Below are positions 36,274 through 47,876 of a DNA stretch of 64,000 bases, piece after piece. A program made the translations under genes and the position numbers. The DNA is from Hypholoma sublateritium FD-334 SS-4 (lineage: Eukaryota > Basidiomycota > Agaricomycetes > Agaricales > Strophariaceae): assembly GCA_000827495.1 (NCBI GenBank), contig KN817524.1, positions 436,262 through 500,261 of the forward strand, read 5' to 3'. Within the stretch, counting starts at the first letter, position 1. Every line of letters starts with the position of its first letter. The notes beneath the pieces are model-generated. The model made no database searches and was not told where the DNA came from. It saw nothing but the letters and a program-made list of their open reading frames with translations.

Positions 36274-36951
36274 TCTAATATTGCTGAGCAATGTACATAT
36301 ATACCATATTTCGATGATTGCAACGATACCTTTGACTGGTTATGCTTGTACGTTTATTGCTCTATTTACAATGACTATACGGTTTGTCTTAGTAGTGTTC
36401 GTTGAGTGTTCGTCAAAATCTATCACGCTTCAGATAATTATTTGGATATTAATTTGATCGCGTTGCAAGATATGTACAGCATAAATTGTACAGTTACAAG
36501 GATCCCCGCAGTAAACCAGATAAAAAATGATAGAGATGCAAAGTGTGAGGTATAGTGAGCGTTGTAGGTGTTAGGGTATGCGATGATGCCAAGGGAAGGT
36601 GTTGTTAGTGCAGATAGATAAAAGTAGAGTGAGTAGAGTAAATGCAGGTGCCCCGTCGCTGGCGGACTGGAACGAACATCCCTTCGGATGCCCGGCCCAG
36701 TCCGCCAGCGGTGCGCACCAGCCAACCATCAAAAAATATGCAAATGAGTGCGGTGCCCGCGAGCGGCGCGCTCCCTCGTACATACAGTATTCTAGCCGGC
36801 CGATTTGCAGCCACTTTGGTACCGTTGCCCACGCCCCACCTCCGTGGGGAAGTGGGATGCTGCTACTGCATGCAGTACGTGTAGTGGAAAACACAACCCA
36901 GGAGTGGGGTTGCAGACACATGTGTAGGAGATAGCGTGCGTCTTCGCGCTT
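36274..36951. other. Intergenic between converging genes, with a nested hairpin
   Basis: About 680 bp separating the 3' ends of the DOMON-b561 and PIN-nuclease genes. Contains the inverted repeat at 36657-36710. No protein motif was recognised in the short frames here. Confidence 0.5.
36657..36710. repeat. 14-bp perfect inverted repeat with nested inner stem
   Basis: The left arm CGCTGGCGGACTGG at 36657-36670 is exactly complementary to CCAGTCCGCCAGCG at 36697-36710. The 26-nt loop itself contains CATCC-CTTC-GGATG, a second 5-bp stem. It lies between two converging genes, so a transcript-end role is possible. Confidence 0.8.
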
Positions 36952-39900
36952 TTATGTCGCCGTCGCCAGGAGCGCTGCAAGGTCTTTCTCGCCTGCTGCG
37001 GGAAGTTGTCGTGAACGCGATTTTAGACGGACTATAGATAAATTGATTAGTAACAATTAGAATGGAAGTGGATATGAAACTGACGATTTCTATCTAGGCT
37101 GAGTAGCACGACTTTGACGGCGTTTGCAGTATCGCTCGGTGTCAGCGGTGCGACCTTGAGCATAGCGGACCGGTCAACCCAGTGGTCATCCTGCCAGATG
37201 GCCGACTTGAGAATCAGATCATCCATGTTTTTCTCCGTGTTGTTGCTGTCGAAGTCGACCTCTTCGGTGAATACGTTGAGCGAGTTCAGGTAGTTGCCTT
37301 TCGAGGTCTGCACCTTCAGCGATAGGGAGTGCGAGCGAATGTGGGATGAAATATATCGCATAGCGGCATCGGCGGCTTCGCCGAGCTGCGTGACGTTGGT
37401 TGATAGGCCGTCGAGCTCCATGAAAACGGGCAGAGGGATGACGACTGTCCAGCGAGAGCTCTCGACGAGAGAAGTGATCATAGATAAGGAGGAAAGCAGG
37501 ATGTTGGTATCGACGACGAGGGTAGTGTATCCGGGGACAATCTTGAGTAGGGGGCGGGCGTCTGGCCGTTTGCCTGAGCGAGGGAGGCGAGCACGCTGAG
37601 GGGAAAAGCTTTGCTGAGACGATTGCAGAAGGTTTTTGAGATGCCTTCGTCGAGCCTGTAAAAATGCACTTATAAGTATAATATTCTGAATATGACGGTA
37701 AAGAAAATTTACCTTGAGCTCTTTGATCTCCTCCGAGTCATTCTCGTCGTCCTCGCTCTCCTCAGAGACATCATCTGCGTCGGCTTCGTCGACGTCCATC
37801 GCGTCGTCCACCCACCGCCTGCCCATGCGACGGATCTCCTCCTCTTCACGCTCGACGCGGTCCTGCTCTTTCCAGAGGGCGAGCTTCTCGCTCAGCTTGC
37901 CCTCGACACGCCATTCACGCGTGTTGTCCGTCCAATTGAAACCCTCGACAGTGCCTGCGAGGTTCACGGCGCAGCGCGCGATGCGCACCCAGCGGCGCAC
38001 GAGGTCGCTCCCCGCGCTGCTGCTGCTCGCTTTGCCCGGTCCGTCATCGCCGTCGTCATCCTCGATCGTGCCATCCGTGAGCTCGCCGCCCTCTACAGTG
38101 TCAAGCACCTCGAGCTCCGCCTGCCGCTCCTCTCCGCCCTTCCAGAAACCGCGCTCGTACACCTTGCGCCCGACCCACTCCATCCCGCGTAGGCACCAGT
38201 CTTCCGCGAGCGGCGGCGGGCACCCACTCGTGAGCATCACCCAGCGCTCCGTGTTGCGTTGGTTGTGCGACCGCCCAGGCGGGCTCATCAGGCCCTGGCT
38301 GATCATGATCTTGCGCGGGGTAGTGGCAAAGAACGCGGCGAGCTCGTCCCAGGGCACGCTACGCTCCAGGACGTCGAGCGTTGGGCGGTGCTTGAGGATT
38401 GTCGTCAGGAAAGTGAGCACGATCGTGAGGTAGGGGTTGAGTGTTGAGCGCGCATACTCGGACGCCTTGCGCGTGGGGCGGCGCAGAACGTGCGAGAGCA
38501 TCGCGAATGTAAACTGGAGCGCAAACTTGAACGCGGGCGGTTGGTCCGGAAGCTCATCGCTGCCGTGAGATTCGGCCAGACCTGACGTCGGCGACCTATC
38601 GGGTCTATTCTCGTCGTCGATATCCATGCGCTCTTCATCGACGCCATTGAGCGGAGTTGAGCCAGGCACGCCGGCGGCAGCTTTTTTGGCCATCACGCGC
38701 ATAGCAGCCGCGGCTTGCGGTCCGCTGGCTTCGCGCGTGCCGACGCATCCAATCTTGCGCAGAACACCGTTGGGACGTCCGTACTCGAGTACAGAAGACA
38801 GGTTGATGACTGCCATCATGATCCACTCGCGCTCCTCAGCGCCCTCAATTTCCAGACGCTCAACGAAGCGCGCGAGTGTGGGTTGGAAGTCGTCCAGCTG
38901 AATGTTGGTGAAAAGCATTCCGTGCAGAAGCACGAAGAGGTCAGAGACTTTCGCATCAGGCACCGACCGCCTGGCTTGTGCAGCGTGAGACCAGATGGGA
39001 AGAACGGATTCGCGCGAGGTGGGAAATGGATGCAGTGTCGTCATGCTGCACACGCAAAAGAATGTGTTAGTCCATCTGCAAAACGAAAGATAATCGGCAT
39101 GTACGGCACCTTTTCACGAAGTGATAGACGCCTCGAAGCTCTTCGCCATCAACCTCCCTTGACAACAAACCTAAGTGGTGGTGTAATTTTCCAGTTCCCG
39201 GCTGTTCAGCCAGGCCTGCGCCGTACCAACTACGTGCGACATTTCTCCACCTCTCCTTTTCGGGTTCAATGTCTAAAAGACGAGCAGCTGCGATACCGAT
39301 ACTTGGCGACGGGCTATCGTCGATACGCGCCGCGGGGAAGTCGCTCACGGATTTGGCGGAGCCTTGCGACCCAGATGTGCGAACTTCGCTGTGCGTAGAT
39401 GCTGCGGCCTCCGAGACCGCTTTTGTCGTAAGGCCACCTTGACCGCCGACACCGCCGTTTACCATGGCAGCGACAGCCATTCGGTACCGCGCAAGATCAC
39501 CTAATGCTTCCAGCCAACCAGATTTGAAGGAGTTGAGGCTGGGCTCTTCCAGCAGGCCCGTGTAAAATGTATATGCATAATAAATAAAGTCTTGAAGATG
39601 TTCCAGTGCGAGGGGCGAGGAGAAAGATGCGCGACGGAGAGATTCAAGTAATTTGTGGAATGAATAGGTCCAGAGACGCACAATCATGTTATACTTGGTA
39701 GGGATTATGCGCAAGGAGGCGGGTACTGAGGGCGCAAGTGAAATCTCGAGCAGATTGTGGATAGTTTCAGCTAGTCTAGAAAGGCAAAAAGAATTAGCGG
39801 TTATGATTAACATAGAATGAATGAGCATTTACTGTTTGTGATCCGTGATTTGCTTCTTCCATCTCTCCTTTTCTAAATCCTCGGTCTCAACCTCCTTACC

Positions 39901-40925
39901 CTTGAGCATCACTCTGGTGTTCATTCCGTCATCGGCCTCGTCTGTAGAATCTTCCTGCTTTATCTTGGTCTCAAGGTTGGAGATGGCACGATATAGACGT
40001 TTGAGCTGTACCGAGAAGACGTTGTTCCCGGCTTCGTCCTGATTAGGGCGACCATCAAACAAGGCTGACGAAGTTGACGAGCCATCGGTGGTGGACGATA
40101 AAGTGAATGTCGAGGATGATATCGAAGCGGCGTACGAAGAAGTTGAAGAGGCTGACAGGTAATCGCCAGAAGATTTAGGGGTGGGGGCGACTGGGCGACC
40201 GTGTCCAGACACCGGTGGGCGCGCCATTACGGAAAAGCGGACAGGGTCATCTTTGCGATGGTCGAAAAGCTGGCGGGCAGCGTTGCCGCGCTCTTCCCGA
40301 TGGCTCGCCGCCGCAGCCGCTGCTGCGCGCGGAGCATAGGAACTACCTGTGCCATCGGACATCGACTCTGGCTCTGCAGTACGGCGCATGGGAATCGGGT
40401 CTGTGTCGGGATTGAATAACTTTGAAGAGACGTTGGCCTTCTGGACGGCCTGGGAAGGCCTAGGGGATGGCGACGAAGATATTTTAAGTCTGCGGGAAAA
40501 ATCTTCGTGGTCGGCATCCTGGCTGGGGCGAGATACGACGACGTGTGGGGATGCATGGCGGCGCGGGGACGACGGGAGGTTGCGGGGGATAGCGGATAAC
40601 GTCGCCAACTTGGGCGAGCGCTCGCTGCGGGCGTGTGACGATGATTGGGGCGCCGGGGCGGCAAGTGGATTGGGAGATGCGACCTGCATCCGGTCCTTGT
40701 CTGCTCGCTCTCGCTCTGGGCGGTCTCTCGGACGGACTTGCCTATATAAACCCGATTAGCGTTGCATATGATATACGAGAAAAAAGCGACGGACGCTGCG
40801 GTCCTCCTCCGGAGCGCGGTGAGCTTCTCGTCGAGATCTGTGGGCTGCGGGTCGCGGTGTTGCTGGGAGGGATCGCGCTCCTTGCCCTTGCGCGAGGGCT
40901 TCTGTTCGCTGTTGTGCACGAGCAT
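36952..40925 (-). CDS. EST1/SMG6-type protein with C-terminal PIN nuclease domain
   Basis: Large protein joining a disordered N-terminus, an EST1/SMG helical-repeat region and a PIN domain, as in SMG6, the endonuclease of nonsense-mediated mRNA decay. The start at 40925 (MLVHNSEQKPSRKGKERD) joins by a 53-nt intron to RPERERADKDRMQ. A Ser/Pro-rich stretch follows, then RIIPTKYNMIVRLWTYSFHK, QDFIYYAYTFYTGLLEE, GLAEQPGTGKLHHHLGLLSR and LFVLLHGMLFT. The PIN domain shows the acidic residues in VVDTNILL, FMELDGL, MDDLILKS and LLSLDRN. The last exon continues NLRLKSRSRQLPAAG to the stop at 36952. Because the four acidic positions are kept, nuclease activity is plausible. Telomere functions of the family cannot be excluded. 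Confidence 0.87.
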
Positions 40926-41900
40926 TTGTGGTGGTTGGAGGAAGAGGAGGAGGGACCGGTGCGCAGTCGGCGGTATAGCGCATCCACTCAATTCAATCCG
41001 CAGCACCACGTGACGTGGCTGCGCAGCGCAATCCCCAGGGGTCTTTGCCGGCTTCGATTTTTGCGCCCGGAATAGCATTTCGTCCTCAGCGATCAGCGCA
41101 TTCTCCCAGCCAATATTCTCCACCCTGCGGGGCCTGCGCCGCGGGCCCTCCGCACCATCGCTGCGCAATGTCCCTCGTGGGCCACACGTCGGCGATGCAG
41201 GGCCACTGAGCAGGAACCGCGCCGACAACTCTTGATCTACTGCGCGGGCTGACAGATGTTGTCCATATTCTCCCGGCCTGCGCAGAAATAACCTGCTTGT
41301 TGGGGTTCCGCCACCATCACTTACGCAGCCGACTATGCACGCAGTATTACTTCGCCCAGCGTCTAGTACGTGACTTCGTCCGTGTCATACCATTCATCCA
41401 TCTGTCATGAGTGTTGGCCTCGCATCTGTCGACAGAGGCCATATCTCACCATGCAGTCCAGCCTGTTGATCTATCTACGAAAGGTACACACGACGCTATT
41501 CGACATTCAAAATGAAAAAGTAGCTACCTCGGAACGAGAGCTCCCATGTGTGTGGTGGTGTGTATACTGGCCTCAAATCTGACAATAACCTCGATACCTT
41601 GTCAAACATGCGCTGGCCATACTCGATTCATGATAGTGTCTATAATTACATATCATACTCTCATTACAGCATGGCCATACAAACGTTTACCGGAGATTAA
41701 GACGGCAGGTATCTATATACGCACCTGCCGTTCCCTCGTCGCGCATTCGACACTTGTGATCAACCGCCTTGACCGGAAATGCAGCACGAAAACAGAAACC
41801 AGCTTTGATTCATTTGTGCACTTATCTCAACGTAAGTGGCATATCTAGAAAATTGCCCCCGGCATCACCGGCACGCCATTTATTCGACCAGCGCGCCTAT
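40926..41900. other. Intergenic, PIN-nuclease promoter and GH31 downstream region
   Basis: About 975 bp. The first 300 bp remain open in the PIN-protein frame (to about 41228), so an upstream start cannot be ruled out. A CACGTGACGTGG element lies at 41007-41018. The rest shows only short frames without motifs. Confidence 0.45.
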
Positions 41901-44900
41901 TCACCCGCTCCAGACGCCCGCAACCTGCAGACCTGCGTCCGCCTCGACGGCGACCTCAGTGCTCCCACTTATCTTCCGCACCCTAATCTGTCCGGCCACG
42001 GCGACCCCCTTGCCGACAGGAATATCGACGACTACAGCGGGGCCGTCTAGCTCCAATCCATACGCCCGGATCTCCAGCCCTCTTGTGTAGTCGTAGTCTG
42101 GGCGCCCAATTCCCTTAGGCCCAAGCGGCAGGACTGAGCCCGGACGGACCCAGACAGGGAGCTCGTCAATGGCAACGTGTTCGCGCAACCATTTAGGGCC
42201 CTGGACCGTTTCCTCCGGGTGGAAGAACGACGTCCAGGTGCCGGCTGGGATGTAATACTCGTGTTCCTCGCCAATAGGCACGAACACAGGCGCGATGAGC
42301 AAATTTGGACCTGCGATAACAGCATTTCGCAGTAGAAAAAGAAGATGAGATCACTTTTTAACAAAACAGAAAAAAATCCTCTAACCTAGCATGTATTGTC
42401 TGTCCAAATAGTGGGTTGACCGGTCGTTTGGAAACTCCAGGAACATCGCACGCATCAGCGGGTGACCCTTTGAGTTGGCATGAATCGACTACAGACCGCA
42501 TGATAAACGTAATTGGTTAGCGTCGTGCTGGTCCGCAGCACAGGGGGAAACCCACAAGGTTATATAGGTATGGCATCAATCTGTGCTTCGCATCGACAAA
42601 TTTTGCCATCGTCTTCGCCGCATCTTCCCCGTAGTTCCAGGGAACGCGATAGGACGACGACCCGTGCAGCCGTGAGTGCGAGGAGAAGAGCCCAAACGCG
42701 ACCCAGCGCTGGTAAATCTCCGAGGGAGGATGCCCCTACATGCCCGAGCAGCGTCATCAGATATGTGTAGCAGAATTATTGGGCTGCGGTACCTCGAACC
42801 CCCCGATGTCATGCGAGGCATAACCGAATCCCGAGACAGTGAGAGACAAAGCGCCGCGCGTGGCCTCGGCCATAGCTTCCCATGTCGATTCGCAGTCACC
42901 CCCCCAATGCACGGGAAATCTGCGCGATTATTTAGCTTGCCAGACTATGGACTTCGGTCGAAATCTTCACCGTTGGCCGCCCACAGTTGCCGCCCGGGCA
43001 AAAACAACAGCTTCGCCCGTACCAAATCTCTGCTTGAGCAGATCGAACACCATTTCGTTGTAGACTACAGAATATGTGTTGTGCATCTTCACTGGGTCGG
43101 ACCCATCGTGGAACACGACTGACGCATGGGGAATACGCTCGCCGAAGTCAGTCTGAGTACATGCGAGTCAGTATTGAATCAACAAATCAAGTCGCAGCTC
43201 ACTTTGAAACAGTCCACGCCTACATCGAGGAGAGCGGTAAGCTTTGCGCAATACCACTCTCTCGCAGCCGGGTTTGTCACATCGACAACGGCAAGTCCTG
43301 GTTGCCACAAATCCCATCTAACAACCTTGCATTAGAGGCAGGTAGGTGTCAGCATATGCAACATTCTGACTTACTGCCAGGTCGTTCCGTCTGTCCGTTT
43401 GATAAAATACCCGCCTTTGACGCCTTCTTTGAAGATAGGAGACAATTGTGAGATGTAAGGATTAACTAAAAAAGATCAGTCCTTTTGTTCACAGGTAAAC
43501 TGCGCCACGACCTACTCCATAGGCATATTTTAACGCCATATTTTTCTTTGATACCCGCCAGGTATGCTTTGGGATCTGGGAAGTTGTCTGGGTCAAAGGT
43601 AAACGAGCACCTGGCATCAGATTGTGCAGTTAGATTACGCATATGCCACAGCAGAGACTGCTTGCCATTCATATTGTTTCATCCAAAAGCAATCAATGTG
43701 AAAAACGCGCACAGGGCAGTCGCGTTCCTTCATTCCTTGAAGAAACTCCGACACTGTCTCGCTGGAGTAAGAGGTAAGGAATGAGGTGGACAGCCATAGT
43801 CCATAAGTCCAACTCGGCAATACACTTGCACGAAGTTAGCAGTAGGCAAGAATCAGGAAGCTGAGCATCATACGCAGGCCGCCCCGTCATTCTGGTGTAT
43901 CTTTCCAATATCTAGTAAAGATGGTCACATTAATGGTGGAAGATGTTTTGGAGGTGAGCGGTAGGACTGACCTCTAACGGAGTGGCGCCGTAGATAATGA
44001 AATATTCCAAGCTAGTATCTGCTACAGATATACCGACTCTGCTGACTTTTTCGGAACCAACTTCCACTTCCACTTCGCCGGGGTGATTGATGAAAACACC
44101 ATAATTCCTGTTTGTGATATAAAAAGGGACGCATTTATATGCCTGGTCGCTGGAGGTCCCCCCATCTTGATTCCAAACTTTGATGGATTGCCCTTGAGTG
44201 TATTTTCAGAGAGTAGTGCACTACAAAGCTATAGTTCTCTCTTACCGTTCTTAGCGAAAGCCCCAAATTGTTCTCCAAGACCATATATAAGTTCTCCGGG
44301 CGATATGTTGAGTTCCGAATTAAGATATCGAACAATTGGAGGTAACGCCTTTGGATTGGGATTCGACACGGGATCCTGCGCCGTGACAGAGCTGTTGGAT
44401 GCACTTTGTGTCGTCCATACCGACGGTACATGGTATAAAGCCTGGTGCTTGAGGCCGGATTCCGTCAATATCCGTGTCGTGGATTTGAATGTGATACTGT
44501 ATGGGTTCTCTTTTATTTCTGCAGTAAGATCTCCGGACTTCAGGACATTCGTTTGGTCGTCCAACTTGGAAAAGGTGACATCGGAGACTGGCCCGTCGTC
44601 GGGGAAGAGTTGGATGTGGGTCCGTGGGTCCCCACTGACGACATGCTCGAGTTTGACGCCGATAACCCCTTGAGTAGGCGAATGGACACGGACGGTAAGA
44701 ACGGGACCTAAGTAATCCTCAATTTTCAGGCAAACGCTATCACGCAAATTGGACTAACCATATAACGTATCTCCTCTGTGTCGAATCGGACGGGTCGCCA
44801 CTCGCAGGTCATAGCCCGTGGCATCCTTTTCTGTGCGCACGACCTGGAGACCGTAAAATGGCTTTACACCGGTCTTCAGGAGCCAGAAGCCGTCGTTGAA

Positions 44901-44906
44901 TTTCAT
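41901..44906 (-). CDS. Glycoside hydrolase family 31 alpha-xylosidase
   Basis: Cuts alpha-xylosyl residues from xyloglucan-type oligosaccharides; closest in pattern to E. coli YicI. The start at 44906 ([20 protein letters not shown]) aligns with the YicI start; a slightly longer frame upstream lacks an ATG. Motifs: [54 protein letters not shown] with the nucleophile Asp across an intron, [43 protein letters not shown] with the acid/base Asp, [36 protein letters not shown] and [14 protein letters not shown]. About a dozen exons. No signal peptide is evident, so an intracellular enzyme is likely. The activity call rests on the KTDFGERIP signature. Confidence 0.93.
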
Positions 44907-45412
44907 CTGAGATGAAGGGGACTGTCGCTTTCCAGCCAAAATACGCTGAGGTTTTAAGTAACTCGTTTCCAGTTACGCTTGGACTGTCTGGACGCTCAGT
45001 TCCGGCCCTATCCTGGTCACATTGATAGTTTCGAGGACTTGTGGGCAGTGTTCAAAATGGAATCGGCCCGCTAAGACCATCCGAGGTAGTGCCGCGCACT
45101 GGCGCAGATTTGCATGTGTGCTGGGTCATAGGTTTTCAGAGGTAACACCCGGGTGTGCATCGGTGTTGCATTGGTGTCATATGGCGTCCGTCAAGAAAGC
45201 TTAGAATAGGCCAGTGACCGTCCTCGATAGATTCTCCCGTCCGCCGCATCCTCTTTAGAAAGCCGTGGTTACGAGACTAACGAGACTAAGTAATATAAGC
45301 TTAGAAAAGAAGTACTGGCCCATTTGTTGGAGCTCCCTTTGGGAAGCAGGTCGATGAGCTAGAGTTATATGTGAATCGTGATGTATACACACTATTTGAG
45401 ATATATTATATT
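44907..45412. other. Intergenic between GH31 start and tRNA-Phe
   Basis: About 500 bp holding the GH31 promoter and the upstream flank of the tRNA. AT-rich just before the tRNA (atatattatatt). No other gene was seen. Confidence 0.5.
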
Positions 45413-45485
45413 GGGGGCATAGCTCAGCTGGGAGAGTAGTAGACTGAAGTTCTAAAGGTCCTGCGTTCGATCCGCGGTGCCCCCA
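45413..45485 (+). tRNA. tRNA-Phe (anticodon GAA), no intron
   Basis: A 73-nt cloverleaf. The acceptor stem GGGGGCA pairs with TGCCCCC, discriminator A. D stem GCTC/GAGT, anticodon loop CTGAAGT with anticodon GAA, T arm CTGCG-TTCGATC-CGCGG. The internal promoter boxes are clear: A box TAGCTCAGCTGG and B box GTTCGATCC. One G-A mismatch at the top of the anticodon stem (positions 27-43). There is no intron after position 37. A T6 run follows directly. Confidence 0.95.
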
Positions 45486-45491
45486 TTTTTT
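45486..45491 (+). terminator. RNA polymerase III T-run terminator
   Basis: Six consecutive T residues immediately after the tRNA-Phe 3' end, the standard Pol III stop signal. Confidence 0.85.
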
Positions 45492-45576
45492 CTGCTTTTG
45501 CCCGTAAACTAGTTTGAACTTGAAGTTGAATTTTTGAAAACTTGAAAGTCAGCCAAAAGGCAGCCACAGTCCTCAT

Positions 45577-45597
45577 TGCTCAATGCTCACTGCTCAG
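45577..45597. repeat. 7-bp tandem repeat array (TGCTCAN)n
   Basis: TGCTCAA, TGCTCAC and TGCTCAG in tandem, in the gap between the tRNA and XAP5. Confidence 0.75.
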
Positions 45598-45663
45598 CCT
45601 GGGTCCTGACAACCTTCAGGACTCGGAGTCGACTGAGCAGGCACTGGCGCCTGGGCAGAAGCC

Positions 45664-45685
45664 TGAACTTTGAACTTCTGAACTT
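45664..45685. repeat. TGAACTT short tandem array
   Basis: Two adjacent TGAACTT units and a third after a single C. It shares the TGAAC core with the arrays at 6241 and 54609. Confidence 0.7.
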
Positions 45686-45891
45686 CTCTGGAATCCACAG
45701 TCTAAAGTCTGAACTCATTGCTCAACGCTGAACAGAAAACCGCAGTCACTATTGACAGTTTTCCTGGTGCTGCCTTTTCGCTATATTCTTCTGTACTTTG
45801 CAATTTGTAGGGTCCGGTGAAGTAAGTGGAACACAATAAAACCGGCAAGTATGTACAGGATGAAAATTCGTCAAACTATGTAACTATGCAA

Positions 45892-47143
45892 CTATGCAAT
45901 GGTATATTTCCCATAGTTTTTCTCTGGGTCAAAAACCTGGAACTAAAAGTTATTATACTATTCTGACCTTCTCAACAAAATGAATGACGTACCTCCCAAC
46001 GAGATGCCGGAAAGATGTGTTTGTTTCTCTGGTAGTAGCTCCTCTCAACCACTTTACCAGCATGCGACTCATCTTTTTCCTTGGTCGCATCCGCAAGAAG
46101 GCGGACATCGTCGTGAACATCAAAATTGAATAATGGTCCAGATTTTCCCCGCGCTTTGTTGATGATAAAGTCATAGAATGTATAATGCTATATGTGAATA
46201 AGAATTAGACAATGTAAGGAAATCGTATAAAAACGCCGCGTACATGAGGTATTATCAAATCCTCCTGAATGTATGGTTAGCGCATTGTACCGTCCAATGG
46301 TTTGCATACACATACCTTGACATACATGAGGTTATCTGCGCTAACCCCGCGCAGTTCTGGAAATTGGTTTCGACACTTCTCAAGAAAAGTCCCAATCTCG
46401 TCACCTTTCTTGCACTGAGGGTGTAATTAGTCGAATTATTACCCTTCAGACGGGGGAGGGACCACTTACTGTCACGCTTTTGCGGTGACCACTGCCATCC
46501 CAAAAGGAATATACAATTTCAATTTCCTCTTGTTTTATGTTCTCCTGGTTCGTGAGCCATTCCAGACGCAAGCGCTCCCTCTCCTTCCTTTCAGCTTCTT
46601 CGCGCTCTCTATCAGGAAGGAAAGAGGTATCGACGTGTGGATTCTTCTTTAATTTGCTCCGCTTTTGAGCAGGAGAGTCACTGTCATTGTTTAATTCGCC
46701 ATCTTCATTATCTTCGTCGTCCATTGCAAACGACAAGGTTGCTTTAGCAGCTTTCTTGCGCTTCCTTGCCTTTTTTGCGTCGTCTCTAAGCAGGTTCTCC
46801 ACGTTCTATAAGCCATCTCTTCCTGAAGGGTAGATATAAAAGAGGGCATAAGCTGAAATAAAACATACTTTAAATCGTTTGACTGAGCTGCCTCCCTAGC
46901 TTTAGCCTCTTCTAGTTCCTTCCGTCTCTGCTGAAAATCTTCCAAGCGGACTAGACCAACTGTCCTATTTTTCAAGGAGTCCTCCATTGAGTCATTCTGG
47001 CCGACGAAGCGATTCGCAGAAGGACGAGCTTTCTCGGTTTCATTGATGAGGGTTTGCTTTTGGCGCTCGAAGTCCTCTCGCATTTGCGTCCGCTGTTTCG
47101 CAAGAGCATCTTCGCGCCGTCCCTCGGATTTGTTAGCAGACAT
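45892..47143 (-). CDS. XAP5: XAP5/FAM50 family nuclear protein
   Basis: Conserved nuclear protein of the XAP5/FAM50 group, linked to transcription and splicing in other eukaryotes. The start at 47143 gives [18 protein letters not shown], then [21 protein letters not shown] charged region with [20 protein letters not shown] leads to the globular end: [96 protein letters not shown] and [20 protein letters not shown]. Six or so exons. The first junction is odd: joining SNDLK to NVENLL by GT-AG at 46868/46806 leaves the frame one base off, so a missing base or unusual splicing is implied there. Shares a 178-bp promoter with uS13m. Confidence 0.93.
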
Positions 47144-47321
47144 AATTGTGCGATAAGGTAGTCAGGTGGGTGAAGGCCACGGTCAACCTGTGGTTGGGAT
47201 CGTGCAAGATGATCGAGGTTGGAAGTGCGTCGGACTTCGAATCCGCTTTGAGCGAACCGAATCAAGAATTAGTCACTTCCTCAAATTACCGTAATCTCAA
47301 AGCCGCCGTCTCCTCTGTCCA

Positions 47322-47876
47322 ATGGTGCATATTCTGGGCATCAACCTCCCCAATGGCGCACTCGTGAGGGTGCGTAGCCGCGCATCTCTTCTTTCTAAAG
47401 CTCAATGTTTTCTCCAGCTGGCTCTGACCAATATCTACGGTGTTGGACATCACACGGCACGTCGTCTGTGTGCGCGACTCCAAGTTCACGACCAATGCAA
47501 AGTTAGCGACCTCTCACCGTTCCAAATCACATCCTTAGCATCGTTTCTGTCATCACCCGCGACCGCTCCCCCACTACCTCGATTCCCTCTCGCGAAGCCC
47601 GACTATGTTCCTCCTCCTCCATCCGTCTCAGCGAAGAGCCTGATAGATGCATTCATGGAGCACCGTAAAACGAAGGCTCTCAAAAACCCCGACCCTCTGA
47701 AGAATCTCAAGATAGAATCCGAGCTGAGAAGGGAGATTCGGGAGAACATCGCGCATCAAAGGATGATTGGAAGTTATGTCGGCAGGAGACACGCCATGCA
47801 TCTGCCAGTCAGAGGTCAAAACACGCAAAGCAACGCCAAGACAGCGAAGAAGCTCAACAGGCTGGGTCGTTATTAA
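47322..47876 (+). CDS. SWS2: Mitochondrial ribosomal protein uS13m
   Basis: Small-subunit mitoribosomal protein S13 (yeast Sws2). Starts MVHILGINLPNGALVR, then LALTNIYGVGHHTARRLCAR with the S13 helix-turn motif. The C-terminal block is RREIRENIAHQRMIGSYVGR, RHAMHLPVRGQNTQSNAKTA, KKLNRLGRY. A 48-nt GT-AG intron (47370-47417) is best assumed between ALVR and LALTN because related proteins lack the 16 residues it would add. It has no in-frame stop, so retention would still give a full-length product. Two exons. Confidence 0.93.
   Translation: MVHILGINLPNGALVRVRSRASLLSKAQCFLQLALTNIYGVGHHTARRLCARLQVHDQCKVSDLSPFQITSLASFLSSPATAPPLPRFPLAKPDYVPPPPSVSAKSLIDAFMEHRKTKALKNPDPLKNLKIESELRREIRENIAHQRMIGSYVGRRHAMHLPVRGQNTQSNAKTAKKLNRLGRY

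Noticed and set aside
37714..38433. 239-residue plus-strand Ser-rich open frame
   Set aside because: Antisense to an acidic exon of the PIN nuclease; Ser-richness is the reverse complement of Asp/Glu codons.
40745..40755. TATA-box-like tttatatag before the ATG at 40689
   Set aside because: Better explained as the 3' splice site of the first intron of the PIN-nuclease gene.
40227..41228. 333-residue open frame on the minus strand
   Set aside because: Only its upstream quarter, near 40925, is used as the first SMG6-like exon. Across 40689-40227 the other frame carries the real protein, so most of it is a shadow.
44083..44673. 196-residue plus-strand open frame
   Set aside because: Antisense to GH31 exons whose protein is clearly conserved.
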